64,000 bases of DNA from Candidatus Altimarinota bacterium (lineage in GTDB: Bacteria > Patescibacteriota > Gracilibacteria > BD1-5 > UBA6164), in contig JAQVFO010000002.1 of NCBI GenBank assembly GCA_028697205.1, positions 62,001 to 126,000 on the forward strand, in the 5' to 3' direction. A model generated the notes under the pieces. The model was not told where the DNA came from. It ran no database searches and saw nothing but the letters and a program-made list of their open reading frames with translations. Numbering within the stretch: the first letter of the stretch is position 1; each line of letters opens with the position of its first letter. Shown here piece after piece: positions 21,071 through 32,980 of this stretch. The translations under genes and the position numbers were made by a program.

Positions 21071-22747
21071 TTGTCAATAATAGAGGATTTAGAAAATAGC
21101 ATAGACATCGTAGATCTTGTTTGAAAATACTCTCGCCTTAAAAAAGTTTGAGCTAATTATAAGTGTCTATGCCCTTTTCCAGGTCACTCTGAAAAAACTC
21201 CATCGTTTGTAGTAAGCCCAAGTAAACAAATAGCTTACTGTTTTGGTTGTCATAGATGATGATGACCCATCAAATTTGTTATGGATATCGAAAATTGTGA
21301 ATTTAAAGAAGCTGTTGAAATTCTTTGAAATCTAACTTGAGTAAAAGTAAAATGATTTGAAAACATAAAAGATAAAGAAGAAATAAAAACAGAAAAAAAC
21401 TTGTACACTCTTTACAAAGATATTGCAAATTATTATAAATCTAGTTTAAAAAAATACCCTGAAATCCTTGATTATATTAAAAATAGATGACTAAGTGATG
21501 AAAGTATAAACATATTTTCTCTTTGATATAGTGATGATTGAATAAATTTATATAACTACTTGAAAGAAAGATGATTTAATGATGAAATAATTAGAGATTC
21601 TCAAGTATTTCTTGATATCTCAAGAAGAAAAGATAAATTTATATGAAGAGTTATTTTCCCAATTAGAAATCATAGATGAGATACTGTTGCTTTTGCTTGA
21701 AGAATAATAAAAACTTGAGATCCAAAATATTTAAACTCTCCTGCTTCTCATATTTATGATAAATCAAATATACTTTATGGACTTTTTGAAGCCAGACAAG
21801 AAATAACAAAAAAAGATTTTGTAATAATTACTGAAGGTTATATGGATACAATTAGCCTTCATCAATATTGATTTAAAAATACTGTTGCAGTAAGTTGAAC
21901 TGCTCTTACTGAAAAACATCTAACACTTCTAAAAAGACTTACAAATAAATTGTATCTTTGTTTTGATAATGATAAAGCATGAGACCAAGCGACTAGATTA
22001 AGTTTAGAACTTATTAAAAACAAATGATTTGAAGTAAAAATAATAGTACTTGATTGATGAAAAGATCCAGATGAGATACTTAAATCATGAGCTAACTTTC
22101 AAGATTTCATTGATTCTGCTTTATCACCTATTGCTTACTTTATCAAAAAAAGCCATTTTGATGAAAAAAGTATAAATGATAAAAAGCAAACTCTTAAATC
22201 AATTTTGGATATTTTGAAAAGCTATAGTGATAATATAGAAAAAGATTTTTATATAAAAGAAATATCTAAATTGCTTGATATTCCTACAAAACTTATTTAT
22301 GATGAGTTAAATAAAATCCCAAATGGAAAAGAAGAAATTTCTTGAGAAAAACAAATTCAAGCATCTGGACAAGACTATGCAATAGCATACATTATTACAA
22401 ATAAAGAATATAAAAATTTAATTGAAAAAGAATTAATTTTTATAGATAACATAGACTTTCCCCTTCAAGATGCACTAAAAAATGATAATTTTCTAAGCAA
22501 TTTAAATTTAGAAAAAAAAGAGTTTTATAGATGACTAGCTCTTGAATTAGAAGATAAACTAACAACGTTAACTGAAGATAAAATAATTGATGATATAAAA
22601 AAACTCTGTTTAAAAATTAATTCAGACATATTTAAAAAACAATCAATAAAATTAAAAGATGTTTTACAAAAGGATAAAAATAATCTAGATGCTTTGATAA
22701 AATATAACAATTTAATTAAAAAAGCTAAAGAGATGAAGATAGTGTAA
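21071..22747 (+). CDS. dnaG: DNA primase
   Basis: 558 residues. Synthesises RNA primers at the replication fork. Zinc-binding domain with C34, H39, C57 and C60 ([12 protein letters not shown] ... YCFGCHRGG), with two residues more than usual between the first Cys and His. The Toprim core shows [11 protein letters not shown] and FDNDKAGDQA, then DPDE. The C-terminal helicase-interaction domain is present but weakly conserved. No ATG exists between an upstream in-frame TAA at 21026 and the zinc domain, so TTG at 21071 ([17 protein letters not shown]) is the likely start. Confidence 0.94.
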
Positions 22748-22822
22748 AAAACTTGAAAAATTATATTTTTACATATAATAAAATTCATGAAAAATATATT
22801 AATTCTTTAATACTTTAATTTT

Positions 22823-22856
22823 ACCTTCTACAAGCAGAAAAAGAAGGTGTTTTTTG
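22823..22856 (+). terminator. Terminator between dnaG and rpoD
   Basis: Stem ACCTTCT / AGAAGGT with a 12-base loop followed by GTTTTTTG. Confidence 0.65.
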
Positions 22857-22882
22857 CAATAAACTATAATTATTTATTAAAT
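22854..22882 (+). promoter_or_regulatory. Putative rpoD promoter
   Basis: TTGCAA, 17-base spacer, TTAAAT. The -10 box ends only 8 bases before the rpoD ATG, so a transcript from here would be leaderless or nearly so. Confidence 0.4.
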
Positions 22883-22890
22883 AAATCACA

Positions 22891-24273
22891 ATGGTAAAAA
22901 GAGATAATGACCAAGATGAAAAAAAACGTAAATGAAATCAAATAGAAGAAGTAGACTTAGATTCTCTAGATTTAGATAACCAAGTTGAAGACGAAACAGA
23001 AGATGATTTTGAAGATGAATCAGAAGATGATTTTTTTGAAGATGATTTTTTACTTGATGATTTTTGAGATGATTTAGATTTGGTTGATGTAAAAGATTGA
23101 AAAAAAGAAAAATGACTTAAAAAAATGCCAGTTGATAGAGATGATGATAAAAGAAGAGCTTGAAAATGACTTCTTAAATTCATTGATGTTGAAGTAGATC
23201 CTGCTATGCTTGAATGAATGCCAGATAGCATTCAAATACTTATGAAAAAGTGAAAAGTTGAATGAAAAATAACTCAAGATGAACTTATGTCAGCTATTCC
23301 TCATGCTGAAGATGATATAGACTTACTTGATGAAGTTTATACTAGATTTCTACAATTAAAAATAGATATAGTTGATACTCTTGAGAAAGAATCTTTATTT
23401 GATCTTGAAAAAGCTGCAAAAGAAGATAAATCAGCTATCTCTCTATCTGAAATCAGTGATGATAGTATAAGAATGTACTTAAATGAAATCTGAAGAGTTC
23501 CTCTTTTAAGTCAAGATGAAGAAGTTGAACTTGGTAAAAGAGTAAGAAACTGAGATCAAGATGCTAGAAAGAAACTTGCTGCAGCTAACTTAAGACTTGT
23601 TGTTTCAATTGCAAAAAAATATATGTGAAGATGACTTTGACTTTTAGATTTGATACAAGAATGAAATGTATGACTTTTTAGAGCTGTTGATAAATTTGAT
23701 CCTGATAAATGATTTAAATTCTCAACTTATGCAACTTGGTGGATTAGACAATGAGTAACTAGGGCAATCGCAGATCAAGCAAGAACTATAAGAGTTCCTG
23801 TTCATATGATTGAAACTATAAACAAATTTACACATACTTATAGAAGACTAACTCAAGAACTTACTCGTGAACCTCTTATGGAAGAATTAGCGACAGAACT
23901 TGATATGGACATAAGAAAAGTAAGACAAATAATGAGAATATCTCAAGATATATTATCACTTGATGCTCCAGTTTGAAGCGAAGAAGATACTTCTCTATGA
24001 GATTTTATAGAAGATGATAAAAATCCAACTCCTGATGACCAAACTAATATGAAACTATTAAAAGAGAATCTTTATCAAATGCTTGATTTCTTAACTCCTA
24101 GAGAAAGAAAAATAATCATAATGAGATTTGGGCTTGATGGTTGAGATGTACATACACTTGAAGAAGTTTGAAAAGAATTTTGAGTTACAAGAGAAAGAAT
24201 TAGACAAATTGAAGCTAAAACTTTAGAAAAACTAAAAGAACATCCAAATGCAGATAAAATAAGATTCTTTTAA
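22891..24273 (+). CDS. rpoD: Primary sigma factor (sigma-70, RpoD)
   Basis: 460 residues. An acidic low-complexity N-terminus (DDF/EDD repeats, about 25-70) replaces region 1.1. Region 1.2 to 2: [46 protein letters not shown]; region 2.4 [13 protein letters not shown]; region 3 [17 protein letters not shown]; region 4 helix-turn-helix [14 protein letters not shown]. These are primary-sigma signatures, so it directs housekeeping transcription. Neighbour dnaG recalls the classical dnaG-rpoD arrangement. Confidence 0.97.
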
Positions 24274-24274
24274 A

Positions 24275-24308
24275 TAAAAAAAACCAGATTTTAAATCTGG
24301 TTTTTTTT
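24275..24308. terminator. Bidirectional terminator between rpoD and surface gene 1
   Basis: Stem AAAAACCAGATT / AATCTGGTTTTT flanked by A- and T-runs; it serves both convergent genes. Confidence 0.85.
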
Positions 24309-24314
24309 ATTGTA

Positions 24315-27300
24315 TTATTGTTTAAATACTACAGGAGGATTTACTTGTATTAATGGATTATATTCTACAACAAGTGGATATTTATAATTTGATGATGTGT
24401 TTGGAAAATATGATACTCATCATCATGCTGGTGTATCTCATATTCCATCTCCATTTGTATCTTTCAAATAATATCTTCTCAAATAATCTAAATCATACTT
24501 CTGTGCTTCTTCTATACTAGTACATGTATTTATATAATATGGACATTTTATTGGATTTGATCTAGATCATCCTATTGTATTCTCACTAAATATTGAACCA
24601 TATATATATAATTGATTCTTTAATACTCCAAAACTTGTATCTCATCACAATTCATTAGTTCAATCATAACTTATTAATGATTTATCTGCATACATAATTG
24701 ATTTTATATATGATACATTTGGATCTATATATATATTTCATCAGTTTCAATTACTATCTTTCATTACTACTATTCACAATACATCATTACTAGTTCCATT
24801 TGTATTTATATTTCAATTTATATATAAGTTTCATCACTCTATTACTATTGTCTTATTTCATGTCACTGTTCCTCAATTCAATGTCACTATTCCTCAATTT
24901 AATCATCAAAAATATAGTATACTATTTTGCATCAGTTTTACTCAATCTGTATTTAATGCAAAATCTGTTAAATTATTTATCTTCTTTGTTCAATTATTAT
25001 TTGGATCTATGAACTTTATTATATCATACACATTCTTCTTGATTTCTCATCTCAAACTTGATTTTGTAATCGTTCAATCTACTAAACTTACATCTGTTAT
25101 TGATTGTCATGTAATTACATCACTATATTTATCTGAATATGTCTTTCATATTATTTTTACTACTGATTCATACGTGTTTCATGTACCTGTTACTCACCAA
25201 TAACTATCTTTTCAATATACATCACTATTATATATTGGTGTCACAACTCATACTCAATTTGGAGCTGTTATATTATATGATATATGTGTCGATATATAAC
25301 TATTTTGAATATCACTTAATGAAGCTCATGTCTGTAATAATAATTTCGTGTATATCGGATATGTCGCTATTCAAAAATTATTTACAAAATTTATATAATT
25401 TCAATTTCATTCTCATACATTATTATTAACTGATGTCGCTACTGTTCAATATTCTAAATTAAGATTTGGATTTAAAACATTTGTATTTCAACTTCAAAAC
25501 TCTATATGCAATACTCAAGTTGGAGACTCTGCAGATGCATTTTTTGCTACTTGAATACTACTACTTTGTATAGATCATTCAATTAATCAATCATTTATAA
25601 TATCTCAAGCTATTTTTGTATAATACAATGGTGAGAATTTTGATATTATATTACTTGATCATACTAATTGTCATACATTTGCTCATAAAGTTCAGTTTAC
25701 ATCAAATGTAATGCTATTTATATTAAATATTCAATCTTTATCTGAAAGTGGTAAATTGTTTTGGTTAGAAGTTGGAGTATAAACCTTGAATCCATATGTA
25801 TATGTTCAATCTGTTGACACTTCAGCATTCAAAGAAGTAATTCATCAAGGCAATCTTGTATTTAAATAATTTCATACATTTGTTGTTCTATCTGCATATA
25901 TTGATTTTCATCAAGATCTTAAATATTGATTTAAATACATAGTATTTGTTACATCAAAATTAAAATCTATGGTTCTTGATATTCATGTTGCAGGTATTAT
26001 TATATTTCAGTATGCATCTTTAAGAGTTATAGTTAAATTTTTTATACTTCAATCAGCAATATTTGTAGAATCTGATAAGTTACTTGTTGCTGTTTTTGTA
26101 GTAACATTTAATGAGTTTGAATAAACATTATATGTATAAGTTACTAAATTACTTGTATTTACATCACTTCATAAACAATTTCATGCTGCATCACAAACTT
26201 TAGAAACCCTTAACATATATTGTCTTGACCCATTTGCAGTTCTATCTATATCTACATTTTGAATATTTTCATTATATGACCAAGTTCATGTAAATGCTAC
26301 CTCTTCAGATTTAAAAGAGTTTAATGTAGTATAATCTTCAAAGAAAGATCAAATATAATTAATTGGAGATCCTCAAGCATCTGACACAGTGAAAGAAAAA
26401 TTTTGTGAATTTGTTGCTAATAAATTTGATAATGGTAAAGGATTAGTTGTACCTATATCACTTACAGTAGGAGGAGTATTATCCAAAATAATTTCATGTC
26501 ATGGTAAATCTGTATAATTTCATGCTACATCATAAACTCTAAGATAATATTTATATTTACTATTAATATTAGGAACAGTATCTGTATATGTTTCAGAAAT
26601 TACTGTATTTGTTGTATCAACTATTCAAGCCCATGTTTTTAATGTAACCCAAGGGGATAATCATTCTTTTCTATATAATATCATTCTATCTAAAGTACTT
26701 CATCATCTATCTTTTGCTGATAAATTTATAGTTACAGTACTTCAGCTTAAATAATATAAATAGTCTAAAGTTAGATTTTCAGGAACTTGAATATCATACA
26801 TGGCACAATCCATTTTTGATCATGATAATACAGGTCAAATTTTTGGTGACAATTCAGTACTTGTAAAATCAATTGAACTTATTACTTTGTTATTATCTAT
26901 ATCAGCAGCATGGTCACACATATATTTTCATCATGATACAGTTGTTCAACATATTGATTGTCCATCATATGCTCAAGTTCAAAAATCAAATTGAAATTCT
27001 CATCATGTAATATCTCAATCATCATCACATCAAGATGCTATATCCATTAAATGAAAATTATACCATCAATTAACTGGAATAGGTGTTATATCAATAAATA
27101 TTATATTTGAAGAGTTAAGTGTAATAGAGTTTCCAGCCCTATCATAAACTATGGCTTTATATTGATAATAATCTCAATCTGCTGAAACTGTTCTTGTCCA
27201 TACTCAAGTTGCTGTATCTTGTCAAGATACATCTATAGTTGTAGCAATAGCAAATCAAGCATTGTTTTTGTTCTCATATAATTCTATTTTTGATAATTTA

Positions 27301-27770
27301 CTTCATCAAATATCAGATGCATTTACTGTTATATCTTGGTTTGCATTTGTATTTCAGTTATAGTAAGTAAGTGTTCCTGCTGGGTTAAATGAATCAATTA
27401 TAACACATTTCATTACATTTCAAGGTAATACAGGTCAAATCTTTTGTGATGATTCTGTACTTGTATAATCTAATGAATCTATATTTCAATCATTATTTAT
27501 ATCTGCAAATCAACTACAAACATATTTTCATCAAGTTACAGTTGTTCAACATATTGATTGTCCATCATATGCTCAAGTTCAAAAATCAAAAGTTAGTTTT
27601 CATCAATTCGCAACATCAGGATTTAAAGGACATGATATTTGTGATCAAATAGTTACTGGATAGTCATAAATATAGTATGATGCATCTACTTTAAAAAAAG
27701 AAAATATTAATAATAATGAAAAAAATATTCTCCCAATAAATTTATTAATCCTGAAATTTAAATATATCAT
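24315..27770 (-). CDS. Giant secreted surface protein 1 (Ig-like and calcium-loop domains)
   Basis: 1151 residues. N-terminal signal sequence (FIGRIFFSLLLIFSFFKVDAS). Two similar Cys-containing modules (about residues 35-115 and 240-310), each with TGAYDGQS, CGTTV and a calcium-loop-like ADI[ND]N[ND], are followed by Ig/Fn3-like segments (KIELYENKNN, DRAGN, YNVDITP style). The C-terminal 380 residues form a beta-rich domain with INGNINTNG and a DTNGDGIGD calcium loop near the end. That last part is nearly identical to surface protein 2. Start MIYLN at 27770 is preferred; an upstream in-frame ATG at 27845 would spoil the signal peptide. Probable cell-envelope or host-contact protein. Confidence 0.8.
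24333..25473 (-). repeat. Copy 1 of a 1.14-kb near-identical repeat
   Basis: Matches 27892-29032 at a constant offset of 3559 bases with only a handful of substitutions, then diverges sharply at both ends. It encodes the C-terminal third of surface protein 1. Such identity between otherwise diverged neighbours points to recent gene conversion or a recombining cassette. Confidence 0.93.
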
Positions 27771-27798
27771 ATAATAATAGATAATAATATATAATATT

Positions 27799-27827
27799 AT
27801 TAAATCATATCTTTTATTTTTTTGCAA
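27799..27827 (-). promoter_or_regulatory. Promoter of surface gene 1
   Basis: On the minus strand TTGCAA (27827-27822), 17-base spacer, TTTAAT (27804-27799), about 28 bases before the ATG. The block around it resembles the promoter of surface gene 2, so the promoter was duplicated with the gene. Confidence 0.5.
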
Positions 27828-27830
27828 AAA

Positions 27831-27868
27831 AATAAAAGAATTCAAGTTAATTTTATGAATTCTTTTAT
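27831..27868 (-). terminator. Terminator after surface gene 2
   Basis: Stem AAAAGAATTCA / TGAATTCTTTT with a short A/T loop and flanking U-rich sequence, between the stop of surface gene 2 and the promoter of gene 1. Confidence 0.75.
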
Positions 27869-27873
27869 CTTTT

Positions 27874-30381
27874 TTATTTTTTAAATGGGGTAGGAGGATT
27901 TACTTGTACCAATGGATTATATTCTACAACAAATGGATATTTATAATTTGATGATGTGTTTGGAAAATATGATACTCATCATCATGCTGGTGTATCTCAT
28001 ATTCCATCTCCATTTGTATCTTTCAAATAATATCTTCTCAAATAATCTAAATCATACTTCTGTGCTTCTTCTATACTAGTACATGTATTTATATAATATG
28101 GACATTTTATTGGATTTGATCTAGATCATCCTATTGTATTCTCACTAAATATTGAACCATATATATATAATTGATTCTTTAATACTCCAAAACTTGTATC
28201 TCATCACAATTCATTAGTTCAATCATAACTTATTAATGATTTATCTGCATACATAATTGATTTTATATATGATACATTTGGATCTATATATATATTTCAT
28301 CAGTTTCAATTACTATCTTTCATTACTACTATTCACAATACATCATTACTAGTTCCATTTGTATTTATATTTCAATTTATATATAAGTTTCATCACTCTA
28401 TTACTATTGTCTTATTTCATGTCACTGTTCCTCAATTCAATGTCACTATTCCTCAATTTAATCATCAAAAATATAGTATACTATTTTGCATCAGTTTTAC
28501 TCAATCTGTATTTAATGCAAAATCTGTTAAATTATTTATCTTCTTTGTTCAATTATTATTTGGATCTATGAACTTTATTATATCATACACATTCTTCTTG
28601 ATTTCTCATCTCAAACTTGATTTTGTAATCGTTCAATCTACTAAACTTACATCTGTTATTGATTGTCATGTAATTACATCACTATATTTATCTGAATATG
28701 TCTTTCATATTATTTTTACTACTGATTCATACGTGTTTCATGTACCTGTTACTCACCAATAACTATCTTTTCAATATACATCACTATTATATATTGGTGT
28801 CACAACTCATACTCAATTTGGAGCTGTTATATTATATGATATATGTGTCGATATATAACTATTTTGAATATCACTTAATGAAGCTCATGTCTGTAATAAT
28901 AATTTCGTGTATATCGGATATGTCGCTATTCAAAAATTATTTACAAAATTTATATAATTTCAATTTCATTCTCATACATTATTATTAACTGATGTCGCCA
29001 CTGTTCAATATTCTAAATTAAGATTTGGATTTGGTAAATTTGTATCTCAACTTCAGAATTCTATATGCATTATTTTATTTAGTGTAGTTATTACTCAGTT
29101 CATAAATACTTTTATAGATCAACTTTGAACTACTCATTCTGCAAGTCACTCAGTAACTATATCTCATGCAATTGATGTATAATAAATAGGTAAAAATGTA
29201 GAATTAAATGTAGAATTATTTATAGTTAAAGTATTACTTCATAAACTATCAGATATTGTTGATGTTATATAATTAAAAATTAGATTTCAATATGCCTTAT
29301 TATATATACTTTTAGTTGGAGTATAAATTTTAAAAATATAATTATAATCTCAATTCGTAGATACCTGAGAAGGTATTGTAGTATTTATAGCACTTCACAG
29401 TCAAATTCTATTTAAAAAATTAGTAGTATCAGTTGTTGTATTTAAAAATACTGCATTTCACGTTTTTAGATATTGATTTAAATATAATGTATTATCATTA
29501 TTAAAAGTAAAAGCTATAGTTCTTGATATTCATGTTGCAGGAATTAATATATTTCAATAAGCATCTTTAAGAGATATAGTTAAATTTTTACTTGTTCAAT
29601 CTGCAATATTTGATGGATCATTTAGAGTATTTGTAGTTACATTATTTGTAGATACATTAAAATTATTTGCATAAACATAATAATTGTAAGTTTTTAAGTT
29701 ACTAGTATTTACATCATCTCATATACAATTTCATGCTTCATCACAAATTTTTGAAACTCTAAGCATATACGTTCTTGAACCATTTGAATCTCTATCTATA
29801 TCAACATTTTGTATATTTTCATTTTTTGACCAGATTGCAGTTCCTGATGTTTCCTCAGACTTAAAAGAATTAACAGTATTATAGTCTTCAAAGAAAGCTC
29901 AAATATATGTAATAGGAGATCATCAAGCATCTGATACAGAAAAAGAAAAGTTCTTTGAGTTTATTGCTAATAAATTTGATCAATTAGGTGGAGTAGAAGG
30001 TCATATATCACTTATAGATGGCGGAATATCATCATATTTTCTACAAGTCATTGTACAAGTTCATGATACACAAGATGCAGGAGAAATTCAAACTACCATA
30101 TCTCAAGGTTGACAAGCAGTAATTCATCAATTATTTGCAGTAAAAGTTATAGTATAATCTGAAAATGAGTAATAAGAATGAGTTGTACAAGAAGTAGTTC
30201 AAGTTGATGTAGCTAATCATGTATTTGAATCTGGAACTCAATAATGAGTAACTCAGTGAGAAAATGTAGTTGGACAATTAATTATATTATTATCCCAAGT
30301 TAATATTGTAGTTCATGAATTTGCATTTGCTTGAGAAACTCATAAAGTTATGAATAATATTAGAAATATATATTTTCTCAT
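27874..30381 (-). CDS. Giant secreted surface protein 2
   Basis: 835 residues. Signal peptide MRKYIFLILFITLGVSQANA with a clear AxA-type cleavage site. The N-terminal region has several Cys (CTTHSYYSF, ITACQPGD, CTMTCRKYDD), then two beta-sandwich-like stretches homologous to the middle of protein 1 (SFSVSDAGGSPITYIGAFFEDY; DIDRDSNGSRTYMLRVSKICDEAGNC). The last third is the repeat shared with protein 1, ending QVNPPTPFKK. It lies upstream of gene 1 on the same strand with its own promoter and terminator. Likely a paralogue with an interchangeable C-terminal domain. Confidence 0.8.
27892..29032 (-). repeat. Copy 2 of the 1.14-kb near-identical repeat
   Basis: Partner of 24333-25473. Differences seen include TACC for TATT near the 3' end of the gene, AAATGG for AGTGG and CGCCACTG for CGCTACTG; beyond these, long stretches of several hundred bases are identical. 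Confidence 0.93.
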
Positions 30382-30411
30382 TTTATATAAAAATAAAAGT
30401 ATATTAATAAT

Positions 30412-30440
30412 ATTAAATCATACTTTTTATTTTTATGCAA
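30412..30440 (-). promoter_or_regulatory. Promoter of surface gene 2
   Basis: On the minus strand TTGCAT (30440-30435), 17-base spacer, TTTAAT (30417-30412), 30 bases before the ATG at 30381. Confidence 0.55.
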
Positions 30441-30454
30441 AAATAACAAAATAG

Positions 30455-31579
30455 TTAATACTGTAAATTATAATAATTTGAATTTACATTTTTGAAATGT
30501 TGATTTTGTTTTTCTTTCGCTGAATTAATAATTTCTTTTGATGGGTTTAATTTTTTAAACATATCATCCATTAAAGTAACTATATAATCCATTTCTTCAT
30601 TTATTTCTTTTCATAAGTCAGTTAAAATTGCATATTTTTTAAAAACTTTTTGAAGTAATTTTGTTTTTATATAATATAAAACTATTTTTTCATACCATTG
30701 AATATCATTTCAAAGAAGTCAATTTAAATATGCTTTCATCATAATATACATTGTTGGAGCAAATGCATGATACCCTAGAAGAATTCAATGTATATGCCTT
30801 GCATCTGGTCTAATAGCTGAGTAATATTTTTCTTCGTTATTATTTAAAATTAATTTATCAAAATGCATAATTAAATTTAATTTATTATGACTAGATTCAT
30901 GAATTATAGCTTCTAAATTATTCATCTCTGGTTTTGATGAATTTATAGTATATCATAAATACAAGTGTCAAACACATTCTTTATATGATGCAGAATTATG
31001 TACTGAAAGTGATGTTCCTAGTGGAATAATCTTTTTTATTATAAAATTTAACTCATCATAAATTCATATATCTACTATTTTTAATAATTTAAATGTTTTT
31101 TCATAAACTTTTAACCATTCTTCTTCTGTTTTTTCTCACCAATTTCATGATATAACTCACTGTTTTTCATGATCTGGATGAGCTTCCATAGTATTATATG
31201 GATTATTGTCACAATTTGTTAACTTTATAGAAGTTCAAGCTATATTTTTTCATTTATTCATTTGTAGTTCATCATATTTTCATAATAAAAACAAATCTAT
31301 TTCCTTTTTTAATTTATTCTCATAAATTTTATAATCTCATAAATATTGTGGTTCCTTTTTTATTATTTCTTTATAAATTAAATTTATAATTGCTGATTGA
31401 TCTGGATCTAGAATAAATTCTTTATTTTCTATTTTCAGCAGATTTGAAATTTCACTTTTAAGTATTCCATAACTTAATATTTCTCTTAAATATGAAAGTA
31501 AAAGTAAATAGTATTTTTCAAGATACATTGAAAGCATTTCATTATCTTTTTTTCACAAAACATAATAGTTTAATTTCAT
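30455..31579 (-). CDS. HExxH-type putative peptide-modifying enzyme (mod_HExxH family)
   Basis: 374 residues, no signal peptide. HESSH at residues 227-231 followed by YYSAIRPDARHIHGILLGYHAF (split here as YYSAIRPDARH then IHGILLGYHAF, about 254-275) fits the RiPP-associated HExxH family, in which an R-x-D-x-R and G-x-x-x-G-x-x-A-F follow the metal motif; members are reported as 2-oxoglutarate-dependent peptide beta-hydroxylases. The gene lies just beyond the radical SAM array, separated from it by the A24 protease gene on the other strand. Assignment as a tailoring enzyme of the HXS peptide is inference. A plain zinc protease is the alternative. Confidence 0.75.
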
Positions 31580-31630
31580 ATTTTATAATGATTACATATA
31601 ATATGATAAATTATAAATCTAATTTTTTTT

Positions 31631-32980
31631 ATGCAATATTTTTTTCTTTTTATTCTATCAATTCCATTTTTATTTATAAACTATAAAATAGTAATTTCTG
31701 ATTTAAAAAATAAAATTATTCCAAATAAATTTTTATTATATTTAATTTTTATTTTACCTTTTTATTATTTATATACATTTTTTTATTTTGATGTAAATTA
31801 TCTGTTTTTTTTCGGACAGATAATTTTAGCTATATTTATTTCATTTATTTTATATTATTTTTGAATATGGTCTGCTTGAGATGCTAAATATTTACTTGTT
31901 TTAGCCTTATTTATTCCTCACATTTGAATAGTCACATTTGTTTGAAATATAGCACTATTAACACTAATTTATTTGTTTTGTTACTTTGTATGGTTTTATA
32001 TATGAAGGTGTTTATTTAATTGGAAATATACAAAGAGTTTATATAAAAACATATATAATGAACTGAAAGATAAATTTTTAATTTTTATCAAAAACAATGA
32101 TTGAAATATATACTGAAATGATGTAATAAAAAAAATTATAAAGTGGATAATATTATTTTTGATTATTTACATAAGTTTTAGACTTTTTAGAATTTACTTA
32201 TTTAATGATATTTTTTGAAATAATAACTGAGTTTCTAATATAAAAATCTTACAAGCTCTTATTGAAAAGTACCATTTTTATATAGTTATTTTAGTTTTAG
32301 TAATTATATTATGATTAATTTATTTATTTAGAATATTTTTAGCTAAACTTAAAATCTATATAAAAAACCTATTTGATAATAAATTTAATATTACTTCAGA
32401 AATAATTGATTTTATTTTCTTATGAATATTAAGTTTTTCTTTACTTTCATTTATAATATTTGAATTCTTAAATAATCCTATAGAAATAAAAAATGATTTA
32501 ATAAAAATTTTTACAATTTATCTTTGATTATATTTGCTTACTAAATTTTTAATTTATAGTTATAAAATCACTTTTAGTGTTTCTGAAACCTATTATATTG
32601 ATATAAAAGAGTTAAAAGAATGAGATATAGTAGATAAGGAATATTTAGAAAAAATGTTTTGAGAACAATCAAGTTTATGAGCTCATTGACATATATGAAT
32701 CTTATCACCAAATCCAAGTACTTTTTTCCAATATATCAAAAATCCTATTGATGAAGAAATAAAGGATAAATTAATTGAGATTTATTCTATTGTGAATAAT
32801 TATCATAAAAAAGATAATTCTAAATACACAAAAAATACAAAAATAAAAATATTAAAAACTTTTGCATTCTGATGATATTTATTTTTATGATTTATTATAA
32901 CTTATTTATTTTGAAACAAGTTATTTACAGATATAATTAACTTTTTTATAGATTTAATAAAAATTATTTACAATAACTAA
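31631..32980 (+). CDS. A24 (prepilin-peptidase-type) membrane protease with large C-terminal extension
   Basis: 449 residues. The first 130 residues form an A24 aspartyl protease: SDLKNKIIPN gives D24 and SAGDAKYL gives D84 of the (G)xGD motif, within several hydrophobic helices. The rest adds more membrane helices and a hydrophilic loop (GAHGHIGILSPNPSTFFQYI), far longer than the minimal family. It is the only plus-strand gene inside the modification locus and its stop codon overlaps that of the last radical SAM gene. It might cut the leader of an exported peptide or pilins; no pilin gene is adjacent. Confidence 0.75.

Noticed and set aside
22938-23277. Minus-strand Ser-rich ORFs opposite rpoD
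   Set aside because: They are shadows of the acidic low-complexity N-terminus of RpoD on the other strand.
24800-28988. Plus-strand ORFs repeated at 24800-25429 and 28359-28988
   Set aside because: They lie antisense in the duplicated surface-protein cassette and have no coding character of their own.
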